Origin: UBA12087 sp964370815
GTDB taxonomy: Bacteria > Chloroflexota > Anaerolineae > Anaerolineales > Villigracilaceae
Direction of reading: 5' to 3'
DNA: 64,000 nucleotides
Assembly: GCA_964370815.1 (NCBI GenBank)
Contig: CAYJKQ010000013.1
Coordinates: 1 to 64,000, forward strand
The position numbers were made by a program, and so were the translations under genes. Below the pieces are notes generated by a model, which was not told where the DNA came from, did no database searches, and worked only from the letters and a program-made list of their open reading frames with translations. This document shows, piece by piece, positions 46,868 through 54,217 of this stretch (positions within the stretch are counted from its first letter, which is position 1; every line of letters starts with the position of its first letter).

Positions 46868-48070
46868 ATGAAACGTTCTACCGTCCATTTTATTATTTCA
46901 ATAATACTTTTACTGACATCAAAACCTGTAGTGGCGCAAACATTGGAAAGAATAATCAACGTGCAGGTGTCCCATACTTATGGTCGTGAGATCTCATTCT
47001 CAGCTCGAGTTCTACAAGCAGAAAGCATCAAGGATATATTCATCTTTTTTCAAGTTGATGGCGAAAATGACCCGCGTGGCATCCTAGTCGTGGCAGATCC
47101 AAGCGGTCTAATAAACTATTCCTATGATGTCCAGCAAAATCCCATCCGTCCCTTTGCAAATATTTCTTACTGGTACACGTTGAGCCTGCAAAATGGAGAG
47201 AACGTTAACAGCCAGGAATATTTTTTTCAATACACCGACAACCGGTTTCCATGGCAAACACTAAAGAGCGATTTGGTCGAGGTTAATTGGTATTCCAGCA
47301 ATACGGAATATGGTAAAGATGCCTTCGATATCATGCATCAAAGTATTCTTCGATTTAGCAACATGATATCTATTTCCGAGGAAGAACCTATTAAGTTATA
47401 CCTATACGCATCTGAGGGCGATTTACAGGAAAACCTGACTCCAGGTGGACAAGCAGCGGATGACTCCAAACAACGATCCCTTCTAGTTTCGATCATTCCG
47501 GGTGTTGATCAGAAAGCGCTGATGGAAAAGCAATTACCGTACGAATTGGCTCACTTACTTCTATATAGGAAAACAGGCATCGCCTACTCACTTCTGCCCA
47601 CCTGGTTACAAGAAGGAATAGCCACCCAGGTAGAAATCTCTCCAAATTCCGAATTTGACTTTGCTCTCGCACAAGCTATGGAAAAACAGTCTTTGATCTC
47701 ATTGGTAACTCTATGCACCAGTTTTCCACAAGATCCAGCCTCAAACTCTCTGGCATATGCTCAAGCCAACTCATTCACTACATACCTTTTGAAAAAATAT
47801 GGGCAATCTGGGATGGAAAAACTGATCCAAGCTTATACAGGCGGGTTTGATTGTGAGCAAGGGGTAAAAACTGCATTAGGGAAAACCCTCAGCGAGTTGG
47901 AGTACGATTGGCTGCAGGCAACATTCAACAAAAACCCATTTTGGCAAAATATCTCAAATTTTCTGCTCTTCTCATTTTTATTAGGTTTGATTCTTTTGAT
48001 CCCGCTCTTGAATATAATAAGAAAACAAGTTCCTAAAAAACATTCACATCCATATGACTCAGAATATTAG
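46868..48070 (+). CDS. Peptidase MA-like exported protein with degenerate zinc motif
   Basis: The 400-residue protein has a signal peptide (about 1-23), a beta-rich N-terminal domain (about 25-125), a gluzincin-like domain (about 135-360) and a C-terminal membrane helix (about 363-385). The helix that should hold HExxH reads LPYELAHLLLYR (first His replaced by Tyr), while the second part LPTWLQEGIATQVE still has the Glu of EGxA. It is probably a non-catalytic or altered member. It starts 3 bp after the transporter gene and overlaps acyP by 17 bp. Confidence 0.78.
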   Translation: MKRSTVHFIISIILLLTSKPVVAQTLERIINVQVSHTYGREISFSARVLQAESIKDIFIFFQVDGENDPRGILVVADPSGLINYSYDVQQNPIRPFANISYWYTLSLQNGENVNSQEYFFQYTDNRFPWQTLKSDLVEVNWYSSNTEYGKDAFDIMHQSILRFSNMISISEEEPIKLYLYASEGDLQENLTPGGQAADDSKQRSLLVSIIPGVDQKALMEKQLPYELAHLLLYRKTGIAYSLLPTWLQEGIATQVEISPNSEFDFALAQAMEKQSLISLVTLCTSFPQDPASNSLAYAQANSFTTYLLKKYGQSGMEKLIQAYTGGFDCEQGVKTALGKTLSELEYDWLQATFNKNPFWQNISNFLLFSFLLGLILLIPLLNIIRKQVPKKHSHPYDSEY

Positions 48071-48350
48071 TGGTCCAGGGCGTATTCACTTATTTGTAAG
48101 TGGCAAGGTTCAGGGAGTGGGATTTCGGGCTTATGTGCAGCAAACAGCAAATAAACTTGGATTGTGCGGTTGGGTTCGAAATGTTGGATACAGCCAGGTT
48201 GAAACCGTTGCGGAAGGAAACCGGGTGGTACTCAAGCGTTTTGTAGAAGCCGTAAGATCTGGTCCTCGCATGGGCCGCGTTGACGAATTTGATTTAAAAT
48301 GGGAAGATCCACTCGGTGATTTTAAACGTTTCGATATACGATTTGATTAA
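48054..48350 (+). CDS. acyP: Acylphosphatase
   Basis: Hydrolyses acyl phosphates. The 98-residue product has VSGKVQGVGFRAYVQQ with the phosphate-binding R25 and GWVRNVGYSQVE with catalytic N43, followed by a normal alpha/beta end (GPRMGRVDEFDL). The usual G-x-V-E-x after the Asn is altered to GYSQVETV. It overlaps the preceding gene by 17 bp and ends the plus-strand series. Confidence 0.92.
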   Translation: MTQNISGPGRIHLFVSGKVQGVGFRAYVQQTANKLGLCGWVRNVGYSQVETVAEGNRVVLKRFVEAVRSGPRMGRVDEFDLKWEDPLGDFKRFDIRFD

Positions 48351-48365
48351 ACGATCCATCCTGGG

Positions 48366-49070
48366 TTAAACAAAACCCAAACCACGCTCTTTGAGGGACA
48401 CAAATCCATGCCTGGCAATAACGATATGATCCAGGACATCCACATCCAATAATTTTCCAGCCTGTACAATAGCACGTGTCATGGCTACGTCATCCGGACT
48501 GGGAGTGGGATCGCCACTCGGATGATTATGGACAACGATCAAGGCAGGCGCATTTCTCCGCACAGCAGGTGTAAAGATCTCAGCCACACGTACCTGGGAC
48601 GAATTAACTGATCCGCGATAAACTTCCATGTCTTCGAGGATGTGGTTACGGGTATCCAGCAGGATCACCATCAATACTTCCTGCTCCAATTCAGCAAGAT
48701 CATATTTATATTTTTCAGCTACATCCTCCGGACTGCTAATAGTAGCCCGGTTTTCACCTTCCCCCTGCTTCAATCTACTACCCAACTCAATTGCTGCTTT
48801 AATCTGGGCAGCTTTTGCAGCTCCAACCCCATGCTGATTACATATCTCCGTTAGCGAGGCGCGCTGGATACCTTCCAATCCACCAAATTTTTCCAATAGG
48901 CGGTGACCAACTTGAATGGCATTTTCTCCAGGTACACCTGTACGCAACAAGATGGCCAATAGCTCTGCTTTGCTAAGACTTTTAGCCCCTCTTTCAGCCA
49001 GGCGTTCCCGTGGACGGTCGGATGCTTCCAGATCCGCTATGCGATATTCTGGTTTGGGTTCATCTCTCAT
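48366..49070 (-). CDS. radC: RadC/JAB-domain protein
   Basis: The 234-residue product has an N-terminal helix-hairpin-helix region (about 15-95; DRPRERLAERGAKSLSKAELLAILLRTG and GVGAAKAAQIKAAIELG). The C-terminal JAB metallo-domain has the motif VVHNHPSGDPTPSPDDV (about 180-196). The old role in DNA repair is doubtful; the JAMM fold suggests hydrolase activity. The start at 49070 has GGGAG upstream. Confidence 0.92.
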   Translation of the reverse strand: MRDEPKPEYRIADLEASDRPRERLAERGAKSLSKAELLAILLRTGVPGENAIQVGHRLLEKFGGLEGIQRASLTEICNQHGVGAAKAAQIKAAIELGSRLKQGEGENRATISSPEDVAEKYKYDLAELEQEVLMVILLDTRNHILEDMEVYRGSVNSSQVRVAEIFTPAVRRNAPALIVVHNHPSGDPTPSPDDVAMTRAIVQAGKLLDVDVLDHIVIARHGFVSLKERGLGFV

Positions 49071-49257
49071 GTAAACTCCCTGATCAAGCTGATTATGTCG
49101 TCCCAAAGTGGTAAAAAGGAAAGCCTCAAAACAAAACTTTGATGCTTATTAAACCACAAATTGCCTTTGTTTGCATTCATCCTAAGAATTGGTATTGCCT
49201 AATAAAACGAGATCGAAAAAATACATTTATAGGCAACCGGCATTAAATGCAACCAGC

Positions 49258-49286
49258 TTGACAGTCATCAGTGGGTCAGATACAAT
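49258..49286 (+). promoter_or_regulatory. Consensus promoter of the tRNA-Ala genes
   Basis: TTGACA (49258-49263), a 17-bp spacer and TACAAT (49281-49286) lie 12 bp before the first tRNA-Ala. It may also drive the downstream T-box leader and leuS, since no terminator lies between. Confidence 0.8.
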
Positions 49287-49298
49287 CGGTTCACTTAC

Positions 49299-49371
49299 GG
49301 GCCTGTAGCGCAGTTGGGAGCGCGCCTCAATCGCACTGAGGAGGTCAGGGGTTCGAATCCCCTCAGGTCCA
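49299..49371 (+). tRNA. tRNA-Ala (anticodon CGC)
   Basis: Full cloverleaf of 73 nt: acceptor GGGCCTG/CAGGTCC, anticodon stem CCTCA/TGAGG with loop ATCGCAC (CGC), T arm AGGGG-TTCGAAT-CCCCT, discriminator A. CCA is not encoded. Confidence 0.95.
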
Positions 49372-49384
49372 CAGATTTACGACT

Positions 49385-49454
49385 GACGATTTTGGATTGA
49401 CGATCAACACCGCAATCCAAATCGTAGATCTGAAAATGAAAATCCAAAATCGTC
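49385..49454. repeat. Competing inverted repeats between the two tRNA-Ala genes
   Basis: GACGATTTTGGATT (49385-49398) is exactly inverted at 49441-49454. A second partner, CAATCCAAATCGT (49413-49425), pairs with the same left arm with one bulge. Only one of the two hairpins can form at a time. Confidence 0.8.
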
Positions 49455-49456
49455 CC

Positions 49457-49529
49457 GGGCCCATAGCGCAGTTGGGAGCGCGTCTCAATGGCATTGAGAA
49501 GGTCGAGGGTTCGAATCCCTCTGGGTCCA
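49457..49529 (+). tRNA. tRNA-Ala (anticodon GGC)
   Basis: Full cloverleaf of 73 nt: acceptor GGGCCCA/TGGGTCC, anticodon stem TCTCA/TGAGA with loop ATGGCAT (GGC), T arm GAGGG-TTCGAAT-CCCTC, discriminator A. It is similar to the neighbouring tRNA-Ala in the D arm, which suggests an old duplication. Confidence 0.95.
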
Positions 49530-49554
49530 CAGTACGATCAATATATTAAAAGTC

Positions 49555-49820
49555 AGCCAGGAGTAGTAGGTCATCCAGCCAGCGAGATGGGAGAGAGAGG
49601 TGAAAGCCCATCAAGGCGTCTGCGGAGCGCCACTTTAAGACCGAACTCGCCTGGCACCCGTAAGGGAGACTGCGTTGGTGAATCCAGTAGTCAACGCCGG
49701 TAGCAGCCCGTTATTGCGCCCCAGAGTGATCTTTGAACTTTTTCAAAGGTAACCAGGGTGGTACCGCGGAGAATCGATTCGAGAGCCTTCGTCCCTGAGT
49801 GGATGAAGGTTATTCTTTTA
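49555..49820 (+). promoter_or_regulatory. T-box leader controlling leuS
   Basis: The T-box sequence AGGGTGGTACCGCGG is complete at 49755-49769. A stem-I-like region starts near 49575 with GCCAGCGAG pairing to CTCGCCTGGC (49646-49655). An intrinsic terminator follows: CCTTCGTCC (49786-49794) with GGATGAAGG (49801-49809), then TTATTCTTTT. Uncharged tRNA-Leu would stabilise the antiterminator and turn the genes on. CTC at 49646-49648 is a possible Leu specifier, but it is also part of the base stem, so this is tentative. Confidence 0.9.
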
Positions 49821-49845
49821 AAAATTTCTTAAGAGGAGATAGCAA

Positions 49846-49986
49846 ATGAAAGCAGAATGTAATAAAACCTTAGTTCCTGCACTGGAGAAATCCTGCCTTC
49901 TCGCGCACCTCCAACCAGTAATTTCTGATTGTCCTTTCGATCTAATTAAAAATCACAACAACCATTTCTTTGAGGTAGAAAAATGA
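49846..49986 (+). CDS. Small ORF of 46 codons, overlapping the leuS start
   Basis: No known family. AAGAGGAG lies seven bases before the ATG, and the TGA overlaps the leuS ATG as ATGA, so the two are likely translationally coupled. The product begins MKAECNKTLVPALEKSC, has three Cys and several His near the end, and no membrane segment. leuS itself lacks its own good ribosome site, so translation of this ORF may be needed for LeuRS synthesis. It lies after the T-box terminator and is therefore under the same control. Confidence 0.65.
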   Translation: MKAECNKTLVPALEKSCLLAHLQPVISDCPFDLIKNHNNHFFEVEK

Positions 49987-52445
49987 ACGCAAATCGAAAA
50001 ATCAACGAGGGTTATGTGCCTTCGAATATTGAAGCAAAATGGCAGGCAAAATGGCAGGCAGATGGTTTATATGATGCCAACATCGATCCTGATAAACCTA
50101 AACACTATGCCCTGACGATGTTGCCTTATCCTTCCGGCGATCTACACATTGGACACTGGTATGCAATGACACCCAGCGATGCCCGCGCACGTTTCATGCG
50201 TATGAATGGCTTTAATGTCATGTTCCCGATTGGTTTCGATGCCTTCGGACTGCCAGCTGAAAACGCCGCCATCAAAAATAAGGTCCATCCAAAACAGTGG
50301 ACATATAAAAACATAGATTTAATGCGCGCTCAATTGCGTTCGATGGGAGCCATGTGGGATTGGCGTCGTGAAGCCATTTCCGCTGACCCTGAATATTTCC
50401 GTTGGACGCAATGGTTCTTCATTATGCTATTTAAAAACGGGTTGGCATATCGCAAATTGTCCCCAGTGGACTTTTGCCCTAATTGCAACACCACACTTGC
50501 ACGTGAACAGGTCTGGGGGGATGACCGGCATTGCGAGCGCTGCGAAACCCCGGTCATCAAGAAGGACCTTGACCAGTGGTTTTTTCGAACAACATCTTAT
50601 GCAGAAGAATTGCTCGATTATTCCGGAATGGATTGGCCGGAACGTGTACGCACACTGCAAACCAATTGGATCGGCAAAAGCCAGGGTGCTTCGGTCATCT
50701 TCCTGACTGAACAGGAAGATGCTCTCGAGGTTTTCACCACCCGACCGGATACTCTTTGGGGAGCCACCTTTATGGTTCTCTCTCCCGAACACCCACTGGT
50801 GGATAAACTCACTATACCTTCACAAATTAAAGCCATCCAGGAATATAAATTACAATCTACACGCCTATCGGATATTGAGAGAGAAGCAGTAGGAAAAGAC
50901 AAGACCGGTGTTTTTACAGGTAGCTATGCCATCAATCCGGTGAATGCAGAAAAGATCCAGATCTGGATCGCTGATTACGTTTTGATGAGCTACGGCACAG
51001 GTGCCATCATGGCAGTGCCAGCCCATGATCAGCGTGATTTCGAATTCGCCCGCAAATACGGGTTGGACGTGCGCGTTGTAATCCAACCCGATGGTCAAAA
51101 TACACTGGATGGAGCCAGCATGCAGGAATCCGTACCAGCTTCGGGCACGATGGTTAACTCTGGTCCATTGACCGGGACACCAGCAGACCAAGCCATAACT
51201 GCAGCCATCCGTTACCTGGAAGAAAATGGTACTGGCAAAGCTTCCACAAATTACAAACTGCATGATTGGCTGATCTCACGTCAAAGATACTGGGGTGCTC
51301 CCATCCCCATGATCAATTGCGAGCAATGCGGGTGGAATCCGGTTCCTGAAGATCAATTACCTGTCCTGCTACCGGATGATGTTGAGTGGAAACCCACCGG
51401 TGAATCCCCCCTAAAGCTGCACCCAACCTGGAAAAATACAATCTGCCCGGTATGTAACAAACCTGCAATGCGAGAGACTGATACGTTGGACACTTTCATG
51501 TGCTCATCCTGGTATCACCTGCGTTACTTGAGTCCTAAATATGAACAGGGTCCTTATGATCCGGCGGAGTATGATTATTGGATGCCTGTTGACACTTACA
51601 CTGGAGGCATCGAACATGCCAATATGCACCTGATCTACACCCGTTTCTTCCACAAAGCCGGACGGGATATGGGTTTCATGCAAGGACGTGAACCCATGAC
51701 CCAACTGCGCAACCAGGGTATGGTGCTGGGTGAAGACCATGAAAAAATGTCGAAGAGCAGGGGTAATGTAGTCGCACCGGATATATTGGTGACTCGCTAC
51801 GGAGCAGACGCGGTGCGTGCCTTCCTGATGTTCTTCGCCCGCTGGGACATGGGTGCACCATGGAACTCAAATGGCATTGATGGGACTGTGCGTTGGTTGA
51901 GACGTGTTTGGAGCGCGATAACCGAACCAGGATCTCCCCAGAACCCTGACCCCGAGATGTTGGTTGCATTGCGGCGCAAAGTCCATCAGACCTTGCGTCA
52001 AGTTACACGCGATTTTGAGACCTTTGAATTTAACACCATTGTCTCAGCCATGATGGAGTTGATGAACGAAATGTACAAAGCCCGTGAGGCTGGCGCAGGT
52101 GGTACACCCGCCTGGCACGAGGCTGTCACCATATACCTGCTTATGCTGGCACCGGTTTGCCCACACGTGGCTGAGGAACTGTGGCAGATTATCGGAAAAC
52201 CTTACTCGATCCATACTCAACTCTGGCCTACAGTAGATCAAGAAGCCGCGGCTGAACAGGAGATCACTCTCATCGTTCAGGTCAATGGTAAACTGCGTGA
52301 TCGTATAACCGTCCCAGCTGATATTAAGGATGAGGCTGCCAAAGCGATTGCTCTGGCCAGTCCGGCAGTCCAAAAATTACTGGATGGAAAAGCACCCCGC
52401 CAGGTTATCGTGGTTCCCAAGCGACTGGTGAATATTGTCTTGTAA
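49983..52445 (+). CDS. leuS: Leucyl-tRNA synthetase
   Basis: Charges tRNA-Leu. The 820-residue class Ia enzyme has LPYPSGDLHIGHW (HIGH at 55-58), a Cys-rich zinc-like knuckle (CPNCNTTLAREQVWG, about 161-175), and the CP1 editing domain with TTRPDTLWGATF and the YGTGAIMAVPAHDQRDFEFA segment (about 337-356). A second Cys cluster (CEQCGWNP and CPVCNKP) and KMSKS (588-592) follow. Length is that of bacterial LeuRS. It is regulated by the T-box leader upstream. Confidence 0.97.
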   Translation: MNANRKINEGYVPSNIEAKWQAKWQADGLYDANIDPDKPKHYALTMLPYPSGDLHIGHWYAMTPSDARARFMRMNGFNVMFPIGFDAFGLPAENAAIKNKVHPKQWTYKNIDLMRAQLRSMGAMWDWRREAISADPEYFRWTQWFFIMLFKNGLAYRKLSPVDFCPNCNTTLAREQVWGDDRHCERCETPVIKKDLDQWFFRTTSYAEELLDYSGMDWPERVRTLQTNWIGKSQGASVIFLTEQEDALEVFTTRPDTLWGATFMVLSPEHPLVDKLTIPSQIKAIQEYKLQSTRLSDIEREAVGKDKTGVFTGSYAINPVNAEKIQIWIADYVLMSYGTGAIMAVPAHDQRDFEFARKYGLDVRVVIQPDGQNTLDGASMQESVPASGTMVNSGPLTGTPADQAITAAIRYLEENGTGKASTNYKLHDWLISRQRYWGAPIPMINCEQCGWNPVPEDQLPVLLPDDVEWKPTGESPLKLHPTWKNTICPVCNKPAMRETDTLDTFMCSSWYHLRYLSPKYEQGPYDPAEYDYWMPVDTYTGGIEHANMHLIYTRFFHKAGRDMGFMQGREPMTQLRNQGMVLGEDHEKMSKSRGNVVAPDILVTRYGADAVRAFLMFFARWDMGAPWNSNGIDGTVRWLRRVWSAITEPGSPQNPDPEMLVALRRKVHQTLRQVTRDFETFEFNTIVSAMMELMNEMYKAREAGAGGTPAWHEAVTIYLLMLAPVCPHVAEELWQIIGKPYSIHTQLWPTVDQEAAAEQEITLIVQVNGKLRDRITVPADIKDEAAKAIALASPAVQKLLDGKAPRQVIVVPKRLVNIVL

Positions 52446-52458
52446 TCATGGTCACTCA

Positions 52459-52487
52459 AAGGGGTGCGCTACAGAAGCGCACTCCTT
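52459..52487 (+). terminator. Hairpin after leuS
   Basis: AAGGGGTGCGCT (52459-52470) pairs with AGCGCACTCCTT (52476-52487), with one G-T pair. It starts 13 bp after the stop codon. No long T run follows. Confidence 0.6.
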
Positions 52488-52544
52488 GATTCCCATTTGT
52501 CAATTATATCAAAGTGAATACATGTAATTTTGGAGAAAAAAAAG

Positions 52545-53231
52545 ATGCGCATGGAAGACCTGAATTGGATGGATGTTGAAGCTTACCTCAAAAACGATGA
52601 CCGCCTGATCCTGATCATTGGTGCAACCGAACAACATGGCTACCTGAGCCTGGTCTCGGATGTGCGCATTCCACAGGCATTGGCGGATGCAGCATCCCAG
52701 CAGACCGGCATCCTGGTAGCACCGTCTCTCAATTTCGGCAGCTCACCTTATTTTTTGGATTACCCTGGCACCCTCAGTCTACGCATCAGCACCCTATTGG
52801 ATGCAATAGAAGATCTAGTGCGCTCGGCAAACGGACAGGGTTTCCGTCGCATCCTGCTGTTGAACGGACATGGGGGTAATGACGGGGCACGCGCACGCCT
52901 GGCAGAGCTTGCCAACCAGATGACCGATCTGCATCTAGCCTGGTATTCATGGTGGACAGCTCATAGTGTTTTGAATATCGCCGAAAAATACCAGATCAAA
53001 CCCTCTCACGCCAACTGGCTGGAAGCCTTCCCTTTCACCATTGTCAGTGACCTGCCCTCTGAGGACAAGATCCCACCTTCAGTGCCTGGTATCCTGGGTG
53101 CAAAACGCGCCCGCCTGGTTTTTGGGGATGGTTCTTTCGGTGGAAAATACCAGGTGGACTCGAATATTATGCAGGAGTTGTTCGATGCAGCCTTGCAGGA
53201 TATTCTCACTCTCCTTGAGTTTGATAGCTAA
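52545..53231 (+). CDS. Creatininase-family amidohydrolase
   Basis: Members are metal-dependent amidohydrolases acting on cyclic or formamide substrates. The 228-residue product keeps GATEQHGY (about 27-34), the metal Asp in VSDVRIP, NFGSSPYFLDYPGTLSL and LLLNGHGGND (about 103-112). The late metal motif is altered (SHANWLEAFPF instead of HAGExET), so the substrate probably differs. The start at 52545 has GGAG nine bases upstream; a TTG five codons before would include that ribosome site. Confidence 0.85.
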   Translation: MRMEDLNWMDVEAYLKNDDRLILIIGATEQHGYLSLVSDVRIPQALADAASQQTGILVAPSLNFGSSPYFLDYPGTLSLRISTLLDAIEDLVRSANGQGFRRILLLNGHGGNDGARARLAELANQMTDLHLAWYSWWTAHSVLNIAEKYQIKPSHANWLEAFPFTIVSDLPSEDKIPPSVPGILGAKRARLVFGDGSFGGKYQVDSNIMQELFDAALQDILTLLEFDS

Positions 53232-53284
53232 GTTCAAGATACTTCCTAATAATTTACACACCCACTCAGGAACCTACCCGTGAT

Positions 53285-53896
53285 ATGCATGATCCTATGC
53301 TACAGAATAAAGTTGGAGACTCCTATTTGATGGTTATTATTAAACCTTACCAGAATAATTGGCCCCTGTTGTTCCAGAAAATTGCCGCAAGACTACGAAG
53401 TGCCCTGGGCCAATCTGCTTTACGTATCGATCACATCGGCTCTACAGCAGTATCAGGACTGGCTGGAAAGGATCGCATCGATATCCAAATCACAGTGGTA
53501 GCTCTGGATGATGAGCTTCTATCGACAATGCTGGAATTGGGTCTGACCCGCGTTAGAGGGATCATCCACGATCATATCCCACCCGGTGCAAACGAATCCG
53601 AACAAGAGTGGGAAAAATGGCTTTTCATCCAGAGAGGTGGAGATTGCGATGCCAATATTCACATACGCATTCAGGGATGTCTCAATCAGCGCTACCCAAT
53701 ACTATTCCGGGATTACCTGCGTTGCCATCCGGCAACAGTAGATGCCTATGCTGAGTTGAAACGTCGCCTGGCTGCCAACCTGGGAGACCCGGATACCTAC
53801 CCGGAAGTCAAAGACCCTGCCGTAGACCTGATCTATCTGGCTGCAGAAGAATGGGCGACCACCACTGGTTGGGTTATGGCAGAAACGGAGGGATGA
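53285..53896 (+). CDS. GrpB family (UPF0157) nucleotidyltransferase-fold protein
   Basis: The 203-residue product has VIIKPYQNNWPLLFQKIAARL, RIDHIGSTAVSGLAGKDRIDIQI (about 60; the family's G-S-T and K-x-x-x-D pattern) and IHIRIQG, then FRDYLRCHPATVDAYAELKRRLA. This is the usual layout of GrpB proteins, some of which are fused to dephospho-CoA kinase. The function is unknown. The first 15 residues are not conserved, and the Met at 53330 may be the true start. Confidence 0.85.
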   Translation: MHDPMLQNKVGDSYLMVIIKPYQNNWPLLFQKIAARLRSALGQSALRIDHIGSTAVSGLAGKDRIDIQITVVALDDELLSTMLELGLTRVRGIIHDHIPPGANESEQEWEKWLFIQRGGDCDANIHIRIQGCLNQRYPILFRDYLRCHPATVDAYAELKRRLAANLGDPDTYPEVKDPAVDLIYLAAEEWATTTGWVMAETEG

Positions 53897-53965
53897 TTTG
53901 GTTGAATTGACCTGGATTCCGTTGCATAATACCAATAAAATCTCATACTTGCTTCCAACATCTCC

Positions 53966-53994
53966 TTGACGGAAATCCGACCCGCAAGTATAAT
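53966..53994 (+). promoter_or_regulatory. rpoC: Consensus promoter of rpoC
   Basis: TTGACG (53966-53971), a 17-bp spacer and TATAAT (53989-53994) form a near-perfect vegetative promoter. Transcription would start near 54001, leaving a leader of about 217 nt before rpoC. Confidence 0.8.
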
Positions 53995-54217
53995 ATCTGG
54001 AGGTTGAATTCTAAATAGTACCTGTTCTTAAGGTTAGCGCTTGAGATAAAGACTCCTTGCGCTTTCTTTTGTTTGTCTCTGGCAAGAATACCGCTCCAGA
54101 ATTCTATCAGGGGAAACCCGGAAATGGATAAGATAACGATGTTTAATAACCTGCCAGGGAAAGCAATGCAATATCCAACACCAATAATACCCAAATCCCA
54201 AAACGAGGAGATGACCA
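53995..54217 (+). other. Long rpoC leader
   Basis: About 217 nt between the promoter and the start codon without a supported gene. It ends in ACGAGGAG and a short ATG frame of five codons that overlaps the rpoC start. No known leader motif is recognised. Confidence 0.5.
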
